Shown: in pieces, positions 33,447-44,249 of the stretch | How positions within the stretch are numbered: the first letter of the stretch is position 1 | How the letters are laid out: each line of letters begins with the position of its first letter | NCBI GenBank assembly: GCA_036346225.1 | Contig: JARFIW010001459.1 | Span: forward strand, 186,001-250,000 | Direction of reading: 5' to 3' | Length of the DNA stretch: 64,000 nt | Source of the DNA: Platerodrilus igneus | Lineage: Eukaryota > Arthropoda > Insecta > Coleoptera > Lycidae | Program-made: the position numbers and the translations under genes | Notes under the pieces: generated by a model | Seen by the model: the letters and a program-made list of their open reading frames with translations, nothing else | The model's database searches: none | Told to the model about the DNA's origin: nothing

Positions 33447-33890
33447 ATGACAATTGACAAATTTGGAAGGCACTTACATAACCGTAAAATAGATATAAGT
33501 GAACAGGAATATGAAAACAAAAGTGAAGGTTTTGAAACCTTGATTGAGTTTAAGATACATATGCTACATTACACGGCAGTAGCAACGTTTTACTCTAGTA
33601 CATTCCTCGACGGTGACAAAACATTCCTTATTTTCAACATTAAACATAATTATGAATTTCCTTATGAGGAAGCAGTTATTGAGAATATTAAAGGATACCC
33701 GCAAGACATTGAAATTCTTATAAACGAAAAAAGTTATGTAATTGCACAGTTACAAGAATTTTTGCTTAAACGTATGGATGTAATCAGCTTTCGTGACAGC
33801 GGTGTTATCATAAACAATACCACAATGTTTCATGATTTTATATTAAAAGTTCCTTTCAAAGTAAGTGGAGCCCACGACATTCAAACATAG
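33447..33890 (+). CDS. Polinton-associated protein, 147 aa, intact
   Basis: ATG directly follows the TGA of the upstream gene, in the ATGATATGAC junction. The frame is clean to TAG at 33888. Predominantly polar and aromatic, with no membrane segment and no known catalytic motif; FYSSTFLDGDKTFLIFNI and VISFRDSGVIINNTTMFHD are visible. It is among the few undamaged frames in the element. Position between the DUF8207-like gene and integrase suggests a structural or accessory element protein, but I cannot name it. Confidence 0.6.
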   Translation: MTIDKFGRHLHNRKIDISEQEYENKSEGFETLIEFKIHMLHYTAVATFYSSTFLDGDKTFLIFNIKHNYEFPYEEAVIENIKGYPQDIEILINEKSYVIAQLQEFLLKRMDVISFRDSGVIINNTTMFHDFILKVPFKVSGAHDIQT

Positions 33891-33960
33891 AAGTATTTCA
33901 TTAATTGTATTTAATAAATCCTGATTATAAAAAAGTATTATGATAGTTGCTCAATCATAA

Positions 33961-34697
33961 GTGAAAGAAGATATAGTAAATGAACTTCATAAACCAGCAA
34001 GAATAAATTTCAAGAGACGCAAAGTGATAGTAAAAGGTTTAAATGACCTTCTTCAGACCGATTTGATTGAAATACTACCATATTCGCAAACAAACAAAGG
34101 ATTTAAATACATTTTAGTAGTTATTGATTGTTTCTCCAAATACGTATGGGCTGTACCACTTAAAAGTAAAACGGGTATTGATGTTACTGCTGCAATGAAA
34201 ACAATTTTAAATAAATTTAAAAATCCGCCAAGAAATTTGCAGTCTGATTTTGGTAAAGAATATTATAACAAACACTTTCAATCCTTAATGCAGACATATG
34301 GCATAAACCATTATAGTGTTTTTTCTACAAAGAAAGCATACATTGTGGAACGTGTAATTAGAACTTTAAAGGTAAAAATGTGGCTCTTGTTTAACCTGAA
34401 CGGTTCTTACAATTGGATAATAAATTAAGCGATATTGTGAAACAATACAACAATACAGTTCACAATACTATCGGAGTCAAACCTGTAAAAGTTGATAAAT
34501 CAAATGAAATGCATGCATTTTATGCATGCATTTTATGCATTTATGCATTTTATGAAACGGAGTTGCAAAAGGTTAAACATCCAGGAATTTACCTGGTAGA
34601 AAAAGTCCTAAGAAAGAGTGCAAATAAAGTATTTGTAAAATGGTTAGGCTTCTCTAACGTACACAATAGCTGGATCGATAAAAATAATGTTTTCTAG
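33961..34697 (+). pseudogene. Polinton integrase with C-terminal chromodomain, frameshifted
   Basis: Retroviral-type integrase that inserts the element with 6-bp duplications. The first piece (33961-34428) begins inside the gene (GTG, no ATG) and has all three catalytic residues: D34 in LQTDLIEI, D96 in QSDFGKEYY and E130 in VERVIRTLK. After a frameshift at about 34415 the second piece (34413-34697) carries the end of the core and a chromodomain (YLVEKVL...VKWLGFSNVHNSWI). The chromodomain probably guides integration to modified histones. An ATGCATTTT microsatellite has expanded between the two domains. The N-terminal zinc-binding part is missing. Confidence 0.8.
34508..34552 (+). repeat. (ATGCATTTT)n expansion inside the integrase gene
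   Basis: ATGCATTTT and ATGCATTT units repeat four to five times between the integrase core and the chromodomain, adding residues of the type YACILCIYAF. Confidence 0.8.
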
Positions 34698-34720
34698 AAG
34701 TTGTTATAATAATAGTTAAT

Positions 34721-34890
34721 AAGGCTAACATTGTAAAATTATATTAAAATAAATAATACAGACAAAATCTTTCTATTGTTTTTTTTATTATTATAAAGGA
34801 ATTTTGTAAGGCTAACATTGTAAAATTATATTAAAATAAATATTACAGACAAAATCTTTCTATTGTTTTTTATTATTATCAAGCCATTCT
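34721..34890 (+). repeat. Tandem duplication, 87-bp unit, between convergent genes
   Basis: AAGGCTAACATTGTAAAATT ... AAATCTTTCTATTG occurs at 34721 and again at 34808 with very few differences. Each copy contains AAATAAATA, which could give poly(A) signals for the integrase gene. Confidence 0.8.
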
Positions 34891-35360
34891 TTTAATAAAA
34901 AGGTATTTTGTTTTGCGTATTGCAAATTATTATTGCTGTGTCTACAACAATAGATGTTATATTTTAAACGATTGTTGATTTTTAACTCCGATAGCTTAGG
35001 ACAACCTAGTGCAAGCATATCAGTTACAACGTTTTGCATTATATATGTTTCAATCAATTTCTTCTTTTCTAGACCCTTCACAAATACTTCTTCACCGGTT
35101 CGAAAAATTTGCTTCAAATAAAGCGCTATATATGATGACACCATTCCAGCCGTTGAAGATTCATCCCAAGAAAGAACATGAATATTCCTTGTCACCCAGT
35201 CGTTATGTTGTATATGATCTTGACTCAAACAACTAGACTGCATTGGCAGTTTAAAAATTTGATGCCAAACATCACCTAACAACAAGTCCAAAACCGCAAT
35301 TTCTTTGCACACAAACTCGTTTTTCTTGTATTTAAATCCCTGAATATCAATTATATACAT
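34860..35360 (-). CDS. Polinton-associated protein, 166 aa, intact
   Basis: ATG at 35360 (MYIIDIQGFKYKKNEFVCKE), open to 34860. It faces the integrase gene tail to tail and lies just inside the right arm. A DIQGF...KEIAVLDLL pattern near the start recalls the beta-strand with acidic residue of exonuclease-like folds, and a LGCPKLSEL...YNIYCCRHSNNN motif lies near the end. A role as a nuclease-like element protein is a guess. The frame is clean, unlike most genes here. Confidence 0.55.
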   Translation of the reverse strand: MYIIDIQGFKYKKNEFVCKEIAVLDLLLGDVWHQIFKLPMQSSCLSQDHIQHNDWVTRNIHVLSWDESSTAGMVSSYIALYLKQIFRTGEEVFVKGLEKKKLIETYIMQNVVTDMLALGCPKLSELKINNRLKYNIYCCRHSNNNLQYAKQNTFLLKEWLDNNKKQ

Positions 35361-35538
35361 GTTTGTATGTAAATATATGCAGTAAACTTCGACTAATTAA
35401 ATTAATATTAGGAGCAATCTTCTTATATAGCAGATTACCACCATCTGCGTACTTTGCCAACCCACTTTTCAACCTATCACAAGAGTGAACACATTTTGAA
35501 ATGAAACCGGCCCATGTGTATTTGCAGCCTCTAAACAT
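35347..35538 (-). CDS. Small ORF in the right arm, partner of 27066-27272
   Basis: Mirror of the left-arm ORF for about 50 codons (GCKYTWAGFISKCVHSC). The end differs because it runs out of the arm. Uncertain. Confidence 0.25.
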   Translation of the reverse strand: MFRGCKYTWAGFISKCVHSCDRLKSGLAKYADGGNLLYKKIAPNINLISRSLLHIFTYKHVYN

Positions 35539-36168
35539 AAATCAGAATCCACTTTAATTAAACACAATTGACTTGAATGCGATATTTTGCATCTGTCATA
35601 CTTTATAACTTCTCGCTAGAAAACCAAATTCAAAACCTCTACACACATTTTCTCTGCACTTAAATTTTTCAACATACGTGTGTTTTGAAGTATGTATGTT
35701 CCATTGAAAGTAATATAAAGCCGATCCTAATTCAAAACGTGCCCACGAGTATTTTACATTTGAAAGTATATAAGAATTCAGGTTTTCACATTTTACATTA
35801 AAAGTATATAACGCCGATCTTAATTCAAAACGGTGCACGTGTAACTTCTCGCTAGAAAACCGAATTCAAAACAGCTACACACATTTTTCTCTGCACTTAC
35901 ATTTTTCAACATACGTGTGTTTTGAAATATGTTTCATTGAAAGTAATATAAAGCCGATCCTAATTCAAAACGTGCCCACAAGTATTTTACATTGAAAGTA
36001 TATAAGAATTCATGTTTTCACAACTATTTTACATTGAAATGTTTTCACAACTATTTTACATTGAAATTATATAGGGCCGATCCTAATTCAAAACGGTGCA
36101 CGTGTATTTTACATATGGAAAATACGTCTGACACGTTTTGAATTAGGACCGGCCCTACCTTATCTACT
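35387..36168 (-). repeat. Right arm of the second Polinton-type element
   Basis: Reverse complement of 26232-27259 with one subrepeat unit fewer. It ends in CTACT, next to a decayed RTE copy. Confidence 0.8.
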
Positions 36169-37216
36169 TAATCTATTTGATATCCTCCTATATCTCCTGG
36201 CATCTTCCACGTGCACCGTCTTCTAATATGATGTTGAAATAATGTGTTTGTGATGGTTAATTTGTTCTTGTCGCAAAATTCTGTCAGCCTATTTCCTCTG
36301 TCATTTCTGGTTCCTAAACCAAATAAACTTACTACCGATCTTCCACTGCCCTCACTTACTTTCCATTGCATTAAAATTCCCCGTAATTATTAAATTTCCA
36401 TGTCCTTTACGTATCTTAGTGTGTCTTCGATATCTTGGTAGATTGTCTCTACCACTTCCTCACTGTAGCTAGAGGTGGGCATGTATACTTGTTTTATTAC
36501 TGTATTTACTCATTTTGATTCTAATCTAACCATGTGTACTCTTCCGTTCGTTGGTAAGTAGTTTTCTTTACGTTGTCCTATCTTTTTTCGCTTAACTATC
36601 TCCACACACGAATTTCATTCCTTTGATCCTGTATGAATTACCTTAAAGACTCCACTCCAAAAATCCAAAAATCCCCCCGCCATTGGTCAGCGAACTTCGC
36701 TGATCCCTACTATGTATAGTGCTAACCTATCCATTTTAATTCTTAAAGTTCTCTAGCTTACCTACTTGATTCATACTTTTGACATTCCAAGCTACGACTC
36801 GCAGAATGTTCATGACTCTTTTTTATACCTTCCGATCACATTCCCCGAAGTAGTCCCCTCCCGGAGATCCGAATGGGAGACTATATTAATTCCCGAATTT
36901 TTTACTCCAGAGGATGCCATCGTCTTTAATAACAATTTAAGTACGCTGTGTACTTGGGAGGTAGTGTGGTGGTTTCCGGTTGCCTTTCATATCGTAGTAG
37001 TGTGTCTTAGAGTACCATACCGATCCCTAAGGTATCTGCCACTCTAAGTACCGAAAAAGCTAATCCCTAACTGTCTTAGTCTGGTTCTTCACTAAAGACC
37101 CTAATACTCTGGTTGGGCCTGTAGTTTGGGTCTTCAGATCACTGAAACGCGGAAGACATTCTACCTGTTATAGCAATCTAGAACTTCTTCAAGGTGCAGG
37201 TCTATTCGGAACGGTA
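36169..37216 (-). pseudogene. RTE 5' part (leader and endonuclease), inverted and decayed
   Basis: Reverse complement of about 6806-7850. The endonuclease piece GLGTRNDRGNRLTEFCDKNK to WKMPGDIGGYQID is readable at 36371-36168. Further up, the counterpart of the WNVRSM and ISEVRW region has many stops. The copy breaks off exactly where the right arm of the Polinton-type element begins, so that element inserted into it or was joined to it. Confidence 0.7.
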
Positions 37217-37389
37217 ATAATCCCTCATAAACCGTATTTCAATATTTGTAAACACGGGGTAGTAGCAGAAAAAACTGATTCGCATTAGTCTGCGTGTACA
37301 AAAAAACATTGTGTTAATATATTAATAAACTAGGCATCTTTCAGCAACCATTCACTGAACAAAGATATTACAAAGTTATAAGATATAAA

Positions 37390-37660
37390 AAGCATCACAG
37401 TGCCTGCTAGACATATAGTAGTTAAAAATTATACTTTCCTCCAAATGTTCTTTATCAATTTCATATAACTCAGCAATAAATTCAATCAATCTATGAAGCA
37501 CCCCTGGATTATCAGAAAATCCGGTTTCGTTGTTAGCTCTTAAGGCTAATTCTATAGCGCCACGGAATTTTATGCAGTCAATTATTTTCTTAAGAATGTA
37601 TTGATTTTACGTAACATTTTCATTTATAACCTTTTGCAGGTTAACGATATGCGCTGTCGA
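37390..37660 (-). pseudogene. Fragment of a DUF4371 / hAT-like transposase-derived protein
   Basis: The minus strand reads STAHIVNLQKVINENVT, one stop, then ILKKIIDCIKFRGAIELALR and NNETGFSDNPGVLHRLIEF. This order is typical of the N-terminal part of DUF4371-containing proteins (ZMYM1-like, hAT-derived). Fewer than 90 codons are left, and no zinc finger or catalytic region was seen. Confidence 0.5.
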
Positions 37661-38829
37661 GTTGATTTTTAATATCAACAAATCATTAAAGATATTTACA
37701 CATTCTATTACTAGGTAGCGTCTACGGTTTAAATTAAATTAGAAGCAGAACAGAAAGTCTAAATAGTCACTGAGAGATAAAATTTCTTGAGAAAAATTGT
37801 TGATTCCTAATATAGTAAACCCACTAGTATTTCTATTTGTAAAATTTCTAGAGCTACTGCGGCATTAATTTCATATTTTATACTAAAAATGCTGTATGTA
37901 AAGTATAAAGAAAGTTACGAGCTTCAACCAAAGCTCAAATGGGTTTGCCGCCTGGGAGAAAGTGCTGCGATAAATTTAACATGTTACCGTGACACCCGCT
38001 TGCGAATCAAACTAACGTTTGTTGCGGTTAAATGTGTCACAGCGTTCTGCTACTTATTGATGGCTACAAAAATTCACGCACTTGTTATATTTAGAATGCA
38101 AGACTTACGTGTATATAAACTAGGCATAGAAATGCCAAATTCATTTTTATTGTAGTCCTAGACATTAATACATTCTAGCATGAACAAGCATTTGGTACCC
38201 TACCAAAAAAATACAAGACAGTTTTTATTAAGGTAGGTTTAAAGCTAATTAAATCACGATCGTTTGTGAACCCTTTCGGCTTTGTGTACTTATACAGCGA
38301 TTTCCTATTACACCTACTTACTTGTATTTGTGTATTTTTAATTAAATTTGTCAGTTTGTATGTGTATCTTTGGGTGTGCTACTTGGCGTTCAATTTTGGG
38401 TTGAGTATGCCCCAACAAAAACTGATACACTTAAATCGATGAATTTTATTTGAAACTATTTAAATTACATTGTGTTGCATGTCGAGTATGAAAGTAATAG
38501 AACAACAAAATAGATGTACCGCTGACGCGTGCATTAGGTATGTAGCACATTCACTCGTTCGCGTGTACTACTTGACTAACGACAAATGAGCACGAGCGTA
38601 TTTTGCGCTCCTTGAAAAGATTTCTTTCATTACAATTATGAAAATATAAGAAAAATACAATCGTAAACATTACATTTAAATTGCTCATAAAAACTTAAAT
38701 GTAAAATGTTTTTTCGGATTCTAGTAATTTTCTGCTAGTAGAAGAACACATACTTTCGTTGTAGCTCTCGTATAATAAGCGCGGTTTTGGCAAGCACAAC
38801 ACGTACCGCACGGCCATCTCAGTTACACC
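37661..38829. other. No gene recognised
   Basis: An 88-codon frame (37889-38155) has no recognisable motif. The rest is AT-rich. Confidence 0.4.
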
Positions 38830-39310
38830 TAAACTAAACAAACTGTCTTCCATTGTGCCGGTTGAATAATATTGTCTTCCTTCAGTAAATCAAGTTGGCC
38901 TTCGTTTAAATTTTTTGTAGACGTTTGTCGCTTGGAACGATTTTGCAATTATAATAGGCATTCTGAAGACCATTTCTTCAAAAACGTTGATTTAATTTCT
39001 GAATAATATACCCTCGTCATAACCTATTGTCCGGAGTATCAACATAATTAGTCTCAGGCGTTGTTGTCAAAGATTTGCCTATAAGAAAGTGTGCTGTGGT
39101 AGGTATGGAAAAATCTTTATAGTCTTCCGAAGTTCTCATGAGAGGTCGCGAAATGATACAACTTCTATTTGAACAAAATTTAGTAGTACCCTCCAGACGT
39201 AACTGAGTTTCCATTTATACATTTGAAATGCTATTTTATCGAATAAGAGCTACTTTCCATAGACCTCTAAATCCTGGTGACCTACGTGGTATTAAATGAA
39301 ATCTTTTATT
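38830..39310 (-). pseudogene. BEL/Pao integrase relic (C-terminal part)
   Basis: On the minus strand, FHLIPRRSPGFRGLWKVAL (39310-39250) corresponds to the FIPPASPHFGGLWEAGLKS block of the BEL/Pao copy at 46.4 kb. It is followed by TAHFLIGKSLTTTPE (39110) and NQRFLKKWSSECLL (38980), which align in order with HFLTLAPLTAIPE and HQDFWSRWSKEYLHSL there. Several frameshifts. An old, separate insertion. Confidence 0.6.
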
Positions 39311-40779
39311 ATGTGTAGCATAATTTTGAATTTCATTCTACTTGTCTTGTTAACTAAGACGTACTAACTTTTTAAGTATTTTATTACCTCTCTTAAAGTT
39401 TTGAAAATTGTCCGAAAAAATATTTGCTCATCGTTCCATCATCCGCTTTAACAGGGCGAGAAAAACTTCTAATGTGCGACTAGAGACTAACCCCAGATGA
39501 AACGCCTCTGTGGAAAACTGACAAATACGGTAATGTAACATAAATGACTATTTGCCCATCCACGGCGATGACTTTGTAATCGGTTAAAATCCCCTAGTTT
39601 CATTATCACCGTTTCATATTAGTATTTAAAGTTCGACAATTGTTTGTTTTTAGCTTTCTATTTGATCTCGTGTCTTTACCGTAAACAAAATTAATTCCTT
39701 ACAATTCTTCGCGTCGACCAATCACCGTTCTGTATTTAGCTCTTACTGTTGAAAATAGTGGTCTGTTAGAATCCCGTTGTTGGATCGTTGCTTGTTAGAC
39801 AATCGACTTTGATGTTCAAAATCAAAGGTCATTGTTGTAACCTTGACAGGCGTACATGCATTGCACGATTCTTCTGTTATGAACGTCTTATCCGGAATAA
39901 GGAATGGGTTATTTTGTATAAAACATGAGGCAAGAACTACTAATCTCATTCACCTCGGATGTTTGGGCAACATTTGAGTGAAGTTAGTGGTTTTGATAGT
40001 GTGTGAAATCGGTATATCGACCTCTTTCATCATCCAAGCGTAAACAGGGTTAGATGGTGTAATAAAATTCGATTCCGTACTTCAATTACTATTACTGTAG
40101 ATTGTTACAAAAAATTATCTGTAGTTATTAGCGAATTGGTGGTTTATGTGTGTGCGTGTAAAGTCTTAAAATACTTTTACTTGTGATGGATAAATTTACG
40201 TTCTGTTTTAATAGAACTAGAAAAAAATTATAAGTTATGGTTTAAGTAGGTTTGCTGCCTTCTTTTCTGTTTTGGGATGATTTGAAGAAATTAGAAATTA
40301 TGTATTCTCTCTCTAACATGGTACTAGAGATGTAAGTTGTTAAATTGTTTAGCCTACATTACAGGTCTCCGCTAATTAGGTTATTTAGGCGGACGACAGA
40401 TATGGTAATACCTAGCGCTAAATTACCAGCACCTGGGTGTTCTGGGTAATTCAGCCTAAAACCAAACTTTGTACGTGGTTACCTACCTAGCAATAGTACT
40501 ATTAACGCCTACAACTACCATTTGATATTTCAGTTTACGCTAAGATTAATTGTGATTATTCTAGGTGAATAAACAACTAACAATTGGTTCCTGCAGTGTG
40601 GAATACTTTAGTTTTCATTAAGGTTAATTTTGGTTGTAATAGGCAGTTACATGTGTAGAGTACAGGGGCAGTTACTTTTAAATTTAATCTGATTATCTTT
40701 TTGTGATCTAAATGTCTGCTTCCCAACAGTAGATAAAATCAATTCTCTATTTGTTTGCTAGTGCCTGGATTAGTTACTT
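39311..40779. other. No gene recognised
   Basis: Short frames only. It may contain further decayed parts of the BEL/Pao relic or of the unknown-gene relic, but I cannot align them. Confidence 0.35.
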
Positions 40780-41340
40780 AGCATATATGCTTGTTATATA
40801 TGTTAACCCGACTATTGGAATTTACCAGCGTTAAGCAGTTTTGCCATCTGTTTTTTCATTATCCAAAATTACATTATCGTGTGTTTTGTATATCCTCGAC
40901 GGCAGTCAAAGGTAAAATTATTCGTCAGGTATTCAACCATCTTCGACTTATTAAATATCCTAATTTAATCCTCGGTTATATCCAGATCCAGGAGGTATAA
41001 ATCTTCTTTTTCGGGATGATGTAATATATTTGACATTTTCCCTAACACAATCTCTAATTTAACATCTGCTATTTTTGCTTTGTACGGAATAAATATTGTA
41101 TTTGTATAATTCTTGGCAATACTTTCCAGACCCTTTTCGCAATAATATATTTTACTCCTCGTGCCATTTTGTTTTTGCTTTGTAGTTCGAATAGAAGTTT
41201 AGCTGTTACTTCATGCCTAGAAGATACAAATTTTGAAAACTTCCTACGTAACTATTAAAAGTTCATATATCTCGTCCTTAGAAAAAAATTTACCAGACAC
41301 AACGTCAAGTATTTTAACTAGCATTATATTATCGCAAAAA
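40780..41340 (-). pseudogene. Relic copy of the unknown gene (N-terminal part)
   Basis: Reading down the minus strand: a basic stretch (AKLLFELQSKNKMARG), then EKEDLYLLDLDITEDL, then YDNVILDNEKTDGK. These align in order with the copy at 43.3-44.2 kb (ESDYYLLELDITTYF) and, from the D-x-T block on, with the gene at 19.58 kb (YLFDMDVTQDFADIF, DNDKTVEIDCLTW). It shows sequence upstream of the point where the 19.58-kb copy is cut. Many stops. Confidence 0.5.
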
Positions 41341-42479
41341 AGTTTGTAAATGCATTGGGTATGTTGTTTCCTGCTAAAAGTTGTTTCCTTTAGTATAGTA
41401 AATTATTCCAATACCGGTGATTAAGTACTGAACACATCCAAACGACGTAAGGGATTAGGTAGGGGAAATAAAATGGGAGATTAATCGAATAGAGCGTACA
41501 TGCATGTGGAAAAGCTACGGTACGTAAGTTACGTTTCGGGCCTTGGGAGCGGTGTTTTTAAAAACTTCTTCCAAAACTTCCTAACAATTTATTTTGGTTT
41601 TTCAAACAGATATTAATTATGGAATTTTGACAAACTGGATTTAATATTATAAGTTGAAAATTAAATAATAATTGAGCTAATATGTGTGAGTAGCCTAAGC
41701 AAACTGCAATGTTAAAGCTGAAATACGTGAGACTGATTGACTGATCTGGGGCTCCCAGGGTATTTATGTTGTCCTTGCCCCTCACATGTATGTGGGAACT
41801 TGCAGAGCTCATGTCTGCTTATTTCTTAATTCTATTCATTATACAATGTAACAATCTTAATTTCTAAGTAATTGAGGTTTTTTAACCGTCTGTGACCTGC
41901 CACCTGCAGTATCACTATCGTCTGGAATACAATGTATTGCATCCGTCCTCACAACTTGCTCGTGAACATTCATTAACTTTTGTTTAATTATCCTTGAGAT
42001 ACAATGTTGCATATAACTTAGTAATTCTATGTAATTCTTAATAATTTCTAATACTTTGTATTAATGGTACATATGTATTGGCGGATATATAACTCGTGGA
42101 CGAAAACATCTGAACATAGTCGAAGATAGGGTAAGAAAAAACGAAAGTAATAAAACGAATAATTCGTGTAAACACGCAAGAATAATGTCTTTTAAAGATT
42201 AGATTCGATCGACAGTCAAAAAACACCCCGATCGCAGCAGGAAATTCAGTAGTGTAAACACAAAAGTAATAGACAACTCTTGCATGGAAACACGCAACCC
42301 CAGCAATATATCGTATTTAATACACTTTATATGAATTTTTTTATTTGAACAGGTAAATTTTCTGTATTTCTTCTGAAAATTTCTCTAATTAAGTGTTGTT
42401 AGTTGCACCCTACATGAACCATATATGGAACATGTATACTTTTCGTTAATATTTCCAACTCTTCTGTCTTATAACCTGT
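41341..42479. other. No gene recognised
   Basis: AT-rich with short frames. No repeats or motifs identified. Confidence 0.35.
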
Positions 42480-43000
42480 CTATAACCACATGTTTTAGCT
42501 TTAGTGCTATGTCCTGAAGGTACAAATTTTCGAGAACTTCCAACGCAGACTACTATTATAGATCTTACACATCTCTTTTTGTTAAAAAGAAATTCAGTTC
42601 TATCAACAATTTCGAACAGTTTAACTGTATTTGTTTTTCCTAGATGTTTGTGGTATTTTAGACCTATTTATATTTAATGTTCTTACGTTTATTTTTAAAC
42701 AGTATTTATTTTCTGCACAGCAACCTTCTTATTGCAGGAATATTCAAATTATCTAATAAAAATTCGGGCTATAATACTTTAACGGTTTATCTCGTACCGC
42801 TGCCTAAGTCAATTTGCCCCATTTCTAAAAATTTATACTTAATACAAAATATATGTAAGAGCTGTGCTTACTTACTAATCCGATCACCCAACTTACTGGT
42901 TCAAGTGCTAGAATAAAAGGGATTAACTATGTCCGCGCTGTTTATCCGAAATCATAGACGCATTTCGGAAGCATAATTTTTCATCTTCCAACAAAAGAAT
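42480..43000 (-). pseudogene. Further relic fragments of the unknown gene family
   Basis: 42930-43000 (minus) reads LLLEDEKLCFRNASM, matching LLEDSKLYFLKAPMYSE of the 19-kb copy. 42480-42640 shares nucleotide blocks (GTACAAATTTT.GA.AACTTCC, ATCTC.T....AAAAA) with 41210-41340, the upstream part of the other relic. The two pieces are separated by unrelated sequence. Confidence 0.4.
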
Positions 43001-43284
43001 ATAAGTGTATCAGAAATTAGGTTACGTCTAGGTATGGATCCAGGATTAGGAACGTAGGTTCGGGTTTAGAAATCATTATGGGTAATTTAAGATGCATTCT
43101 CCGCTTATTCTGTATGGTGGCACAATTAAAATTAAATTAAAAAAATGCTTAACACATGATATGCACTTTTATTTCCATTCTCTGCTCTATCGAGTCGAAA
43201 CGTAGCAATACACGTCCGCAAATTCTTTGTTTGCTGCCGCATATTTACTTGATTAAATTTTAACTGCTTCTACTTAACTGTTGT

Positions 43285-44235
43285 TTAAAAATTTAAATCC
43301 ATATCTTCTCCTTCCATGTCCTTTACCAATCAATAGTTGTATATGTACAGTGAGCTTTGATTATCAAACTGTAAGATACAACAGACTTCTTATATATGTA
43401 AAATTTCTGTAATTCTCTTACCTCAAGTTTTAAAAAATTGGTTTTCTATATACCAAAGATAAGGCATGATGTCTGAGCATCCCACACGGGCGGAGGTGGA
43501 TTTACCATAGTACCTGAACATCCCGTCGGCGGTAACCGTCATAAGGCGGCAGGGAAGAGGGTCACTATGGTGCATTTACTGAAACAAGTAGACATTCTCT
43601 ATTACGTTTAAAAGCAATTCTTTATACAATTTTATTATAAAAACAGGTACAAGGTATACATAATTTAATTGTTGGTAAATCTATTAATAATTTCCGTAGG
43701 CGGATTGAGTTATGTCCTCGTTGCCTCTCCGAATACATAGACGCATTTTGGAGGTATAATTTTCCATCTTCCAACAAAGTAGGCCGCTCTTTTATTGGTT
43801 TATATAAATTATCTACTATATGATTCTATATCTACTTGCTATTATCCGCACTGGATACATAGCATAAAGAAAACTTGTTATACTCGTATATCTTAGCGCG
43901 TCAACTGGGATTAATCCACGTTAAATAATTTTTGCGAGCTATTGCATCTTGATCCAAAATTACATTATCGTACTTTGCATGTTTCCCATGGCGGGAAATT
44001 GTAAACATTATTTCTTACGTATTCAGTGATTTTCGACATGTCAAATACCCCCCTAAAGTATGTGGTTATATCTAGCTCTAGTAGATAATAATCTGATTCT
44101 TTGAGTTGGTCCAATTTATACTGCAGTTCCTCCAATAAAATTTCTAACTAAACATCTGCTAATTTCATATTGTACAGAATACTTACACAATTTGTACACC
44201 TCTCGTTTATACTGTTCCAACCTTCTTTCTTCGAT
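43285..44235 (-). pseudogene. Relic copy of the unknown gene (N-terminus to C-terminus, internally deleted)
   Basis: Order on the minus strand: coiled-coil-like EERRLEQYKREVYKLCKYS (44230), ESDYYLLELDITTYFRGVF (44080), YLTWINPS and RAKIYEYNKF (43910), TLLEDGKLYLQNASMYSE (43780) and a final MDLNF-stop (43285). Each block has its counterpart in the gene at 17838-19585. The middle contains a GC-richer insertion (about 43460-43570) and large deletions. This copy fixes both the upstream extension and the natural end of the gene. Confidence 0.55.
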
Positions 44236-44249
44236 TTATTTTTGTTTAG

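Larger units (their letters stand above)
26232..36168. mobile_element. Polinton/Maverick-type element, 9.9 kb, without capsid genes
   Basis: The ends read inward AGTAGTGGGGTAAGGCCGG (left) and AGTAGATAAGGTAGGGCCGG (right), similar to each other and to the AGTAGATGG tip of the first element. Inverted arms are 26232-27259 and 35387-36168. The genes identified are typical of Polintons: protein-primed polymerase B, a DUF8207-like protein, a retroviral-type integrase with chromodomain and smaller ORFs. Major and minor capsid, packaging ATPase and protease are absent. The six bases flanking each side (CTTATC and TAATCT) do not match, and the two flanks belong to different sequences, so the two ends may come from different insertions joined by recombination or deletion. 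Confidence 0.75.

Noticed and set aside
37889..38155. 88-aa ORF as a host gene exon
   Set aside because: No splice sites of quality, no recognisable domain, and surrounded by transposon relics.
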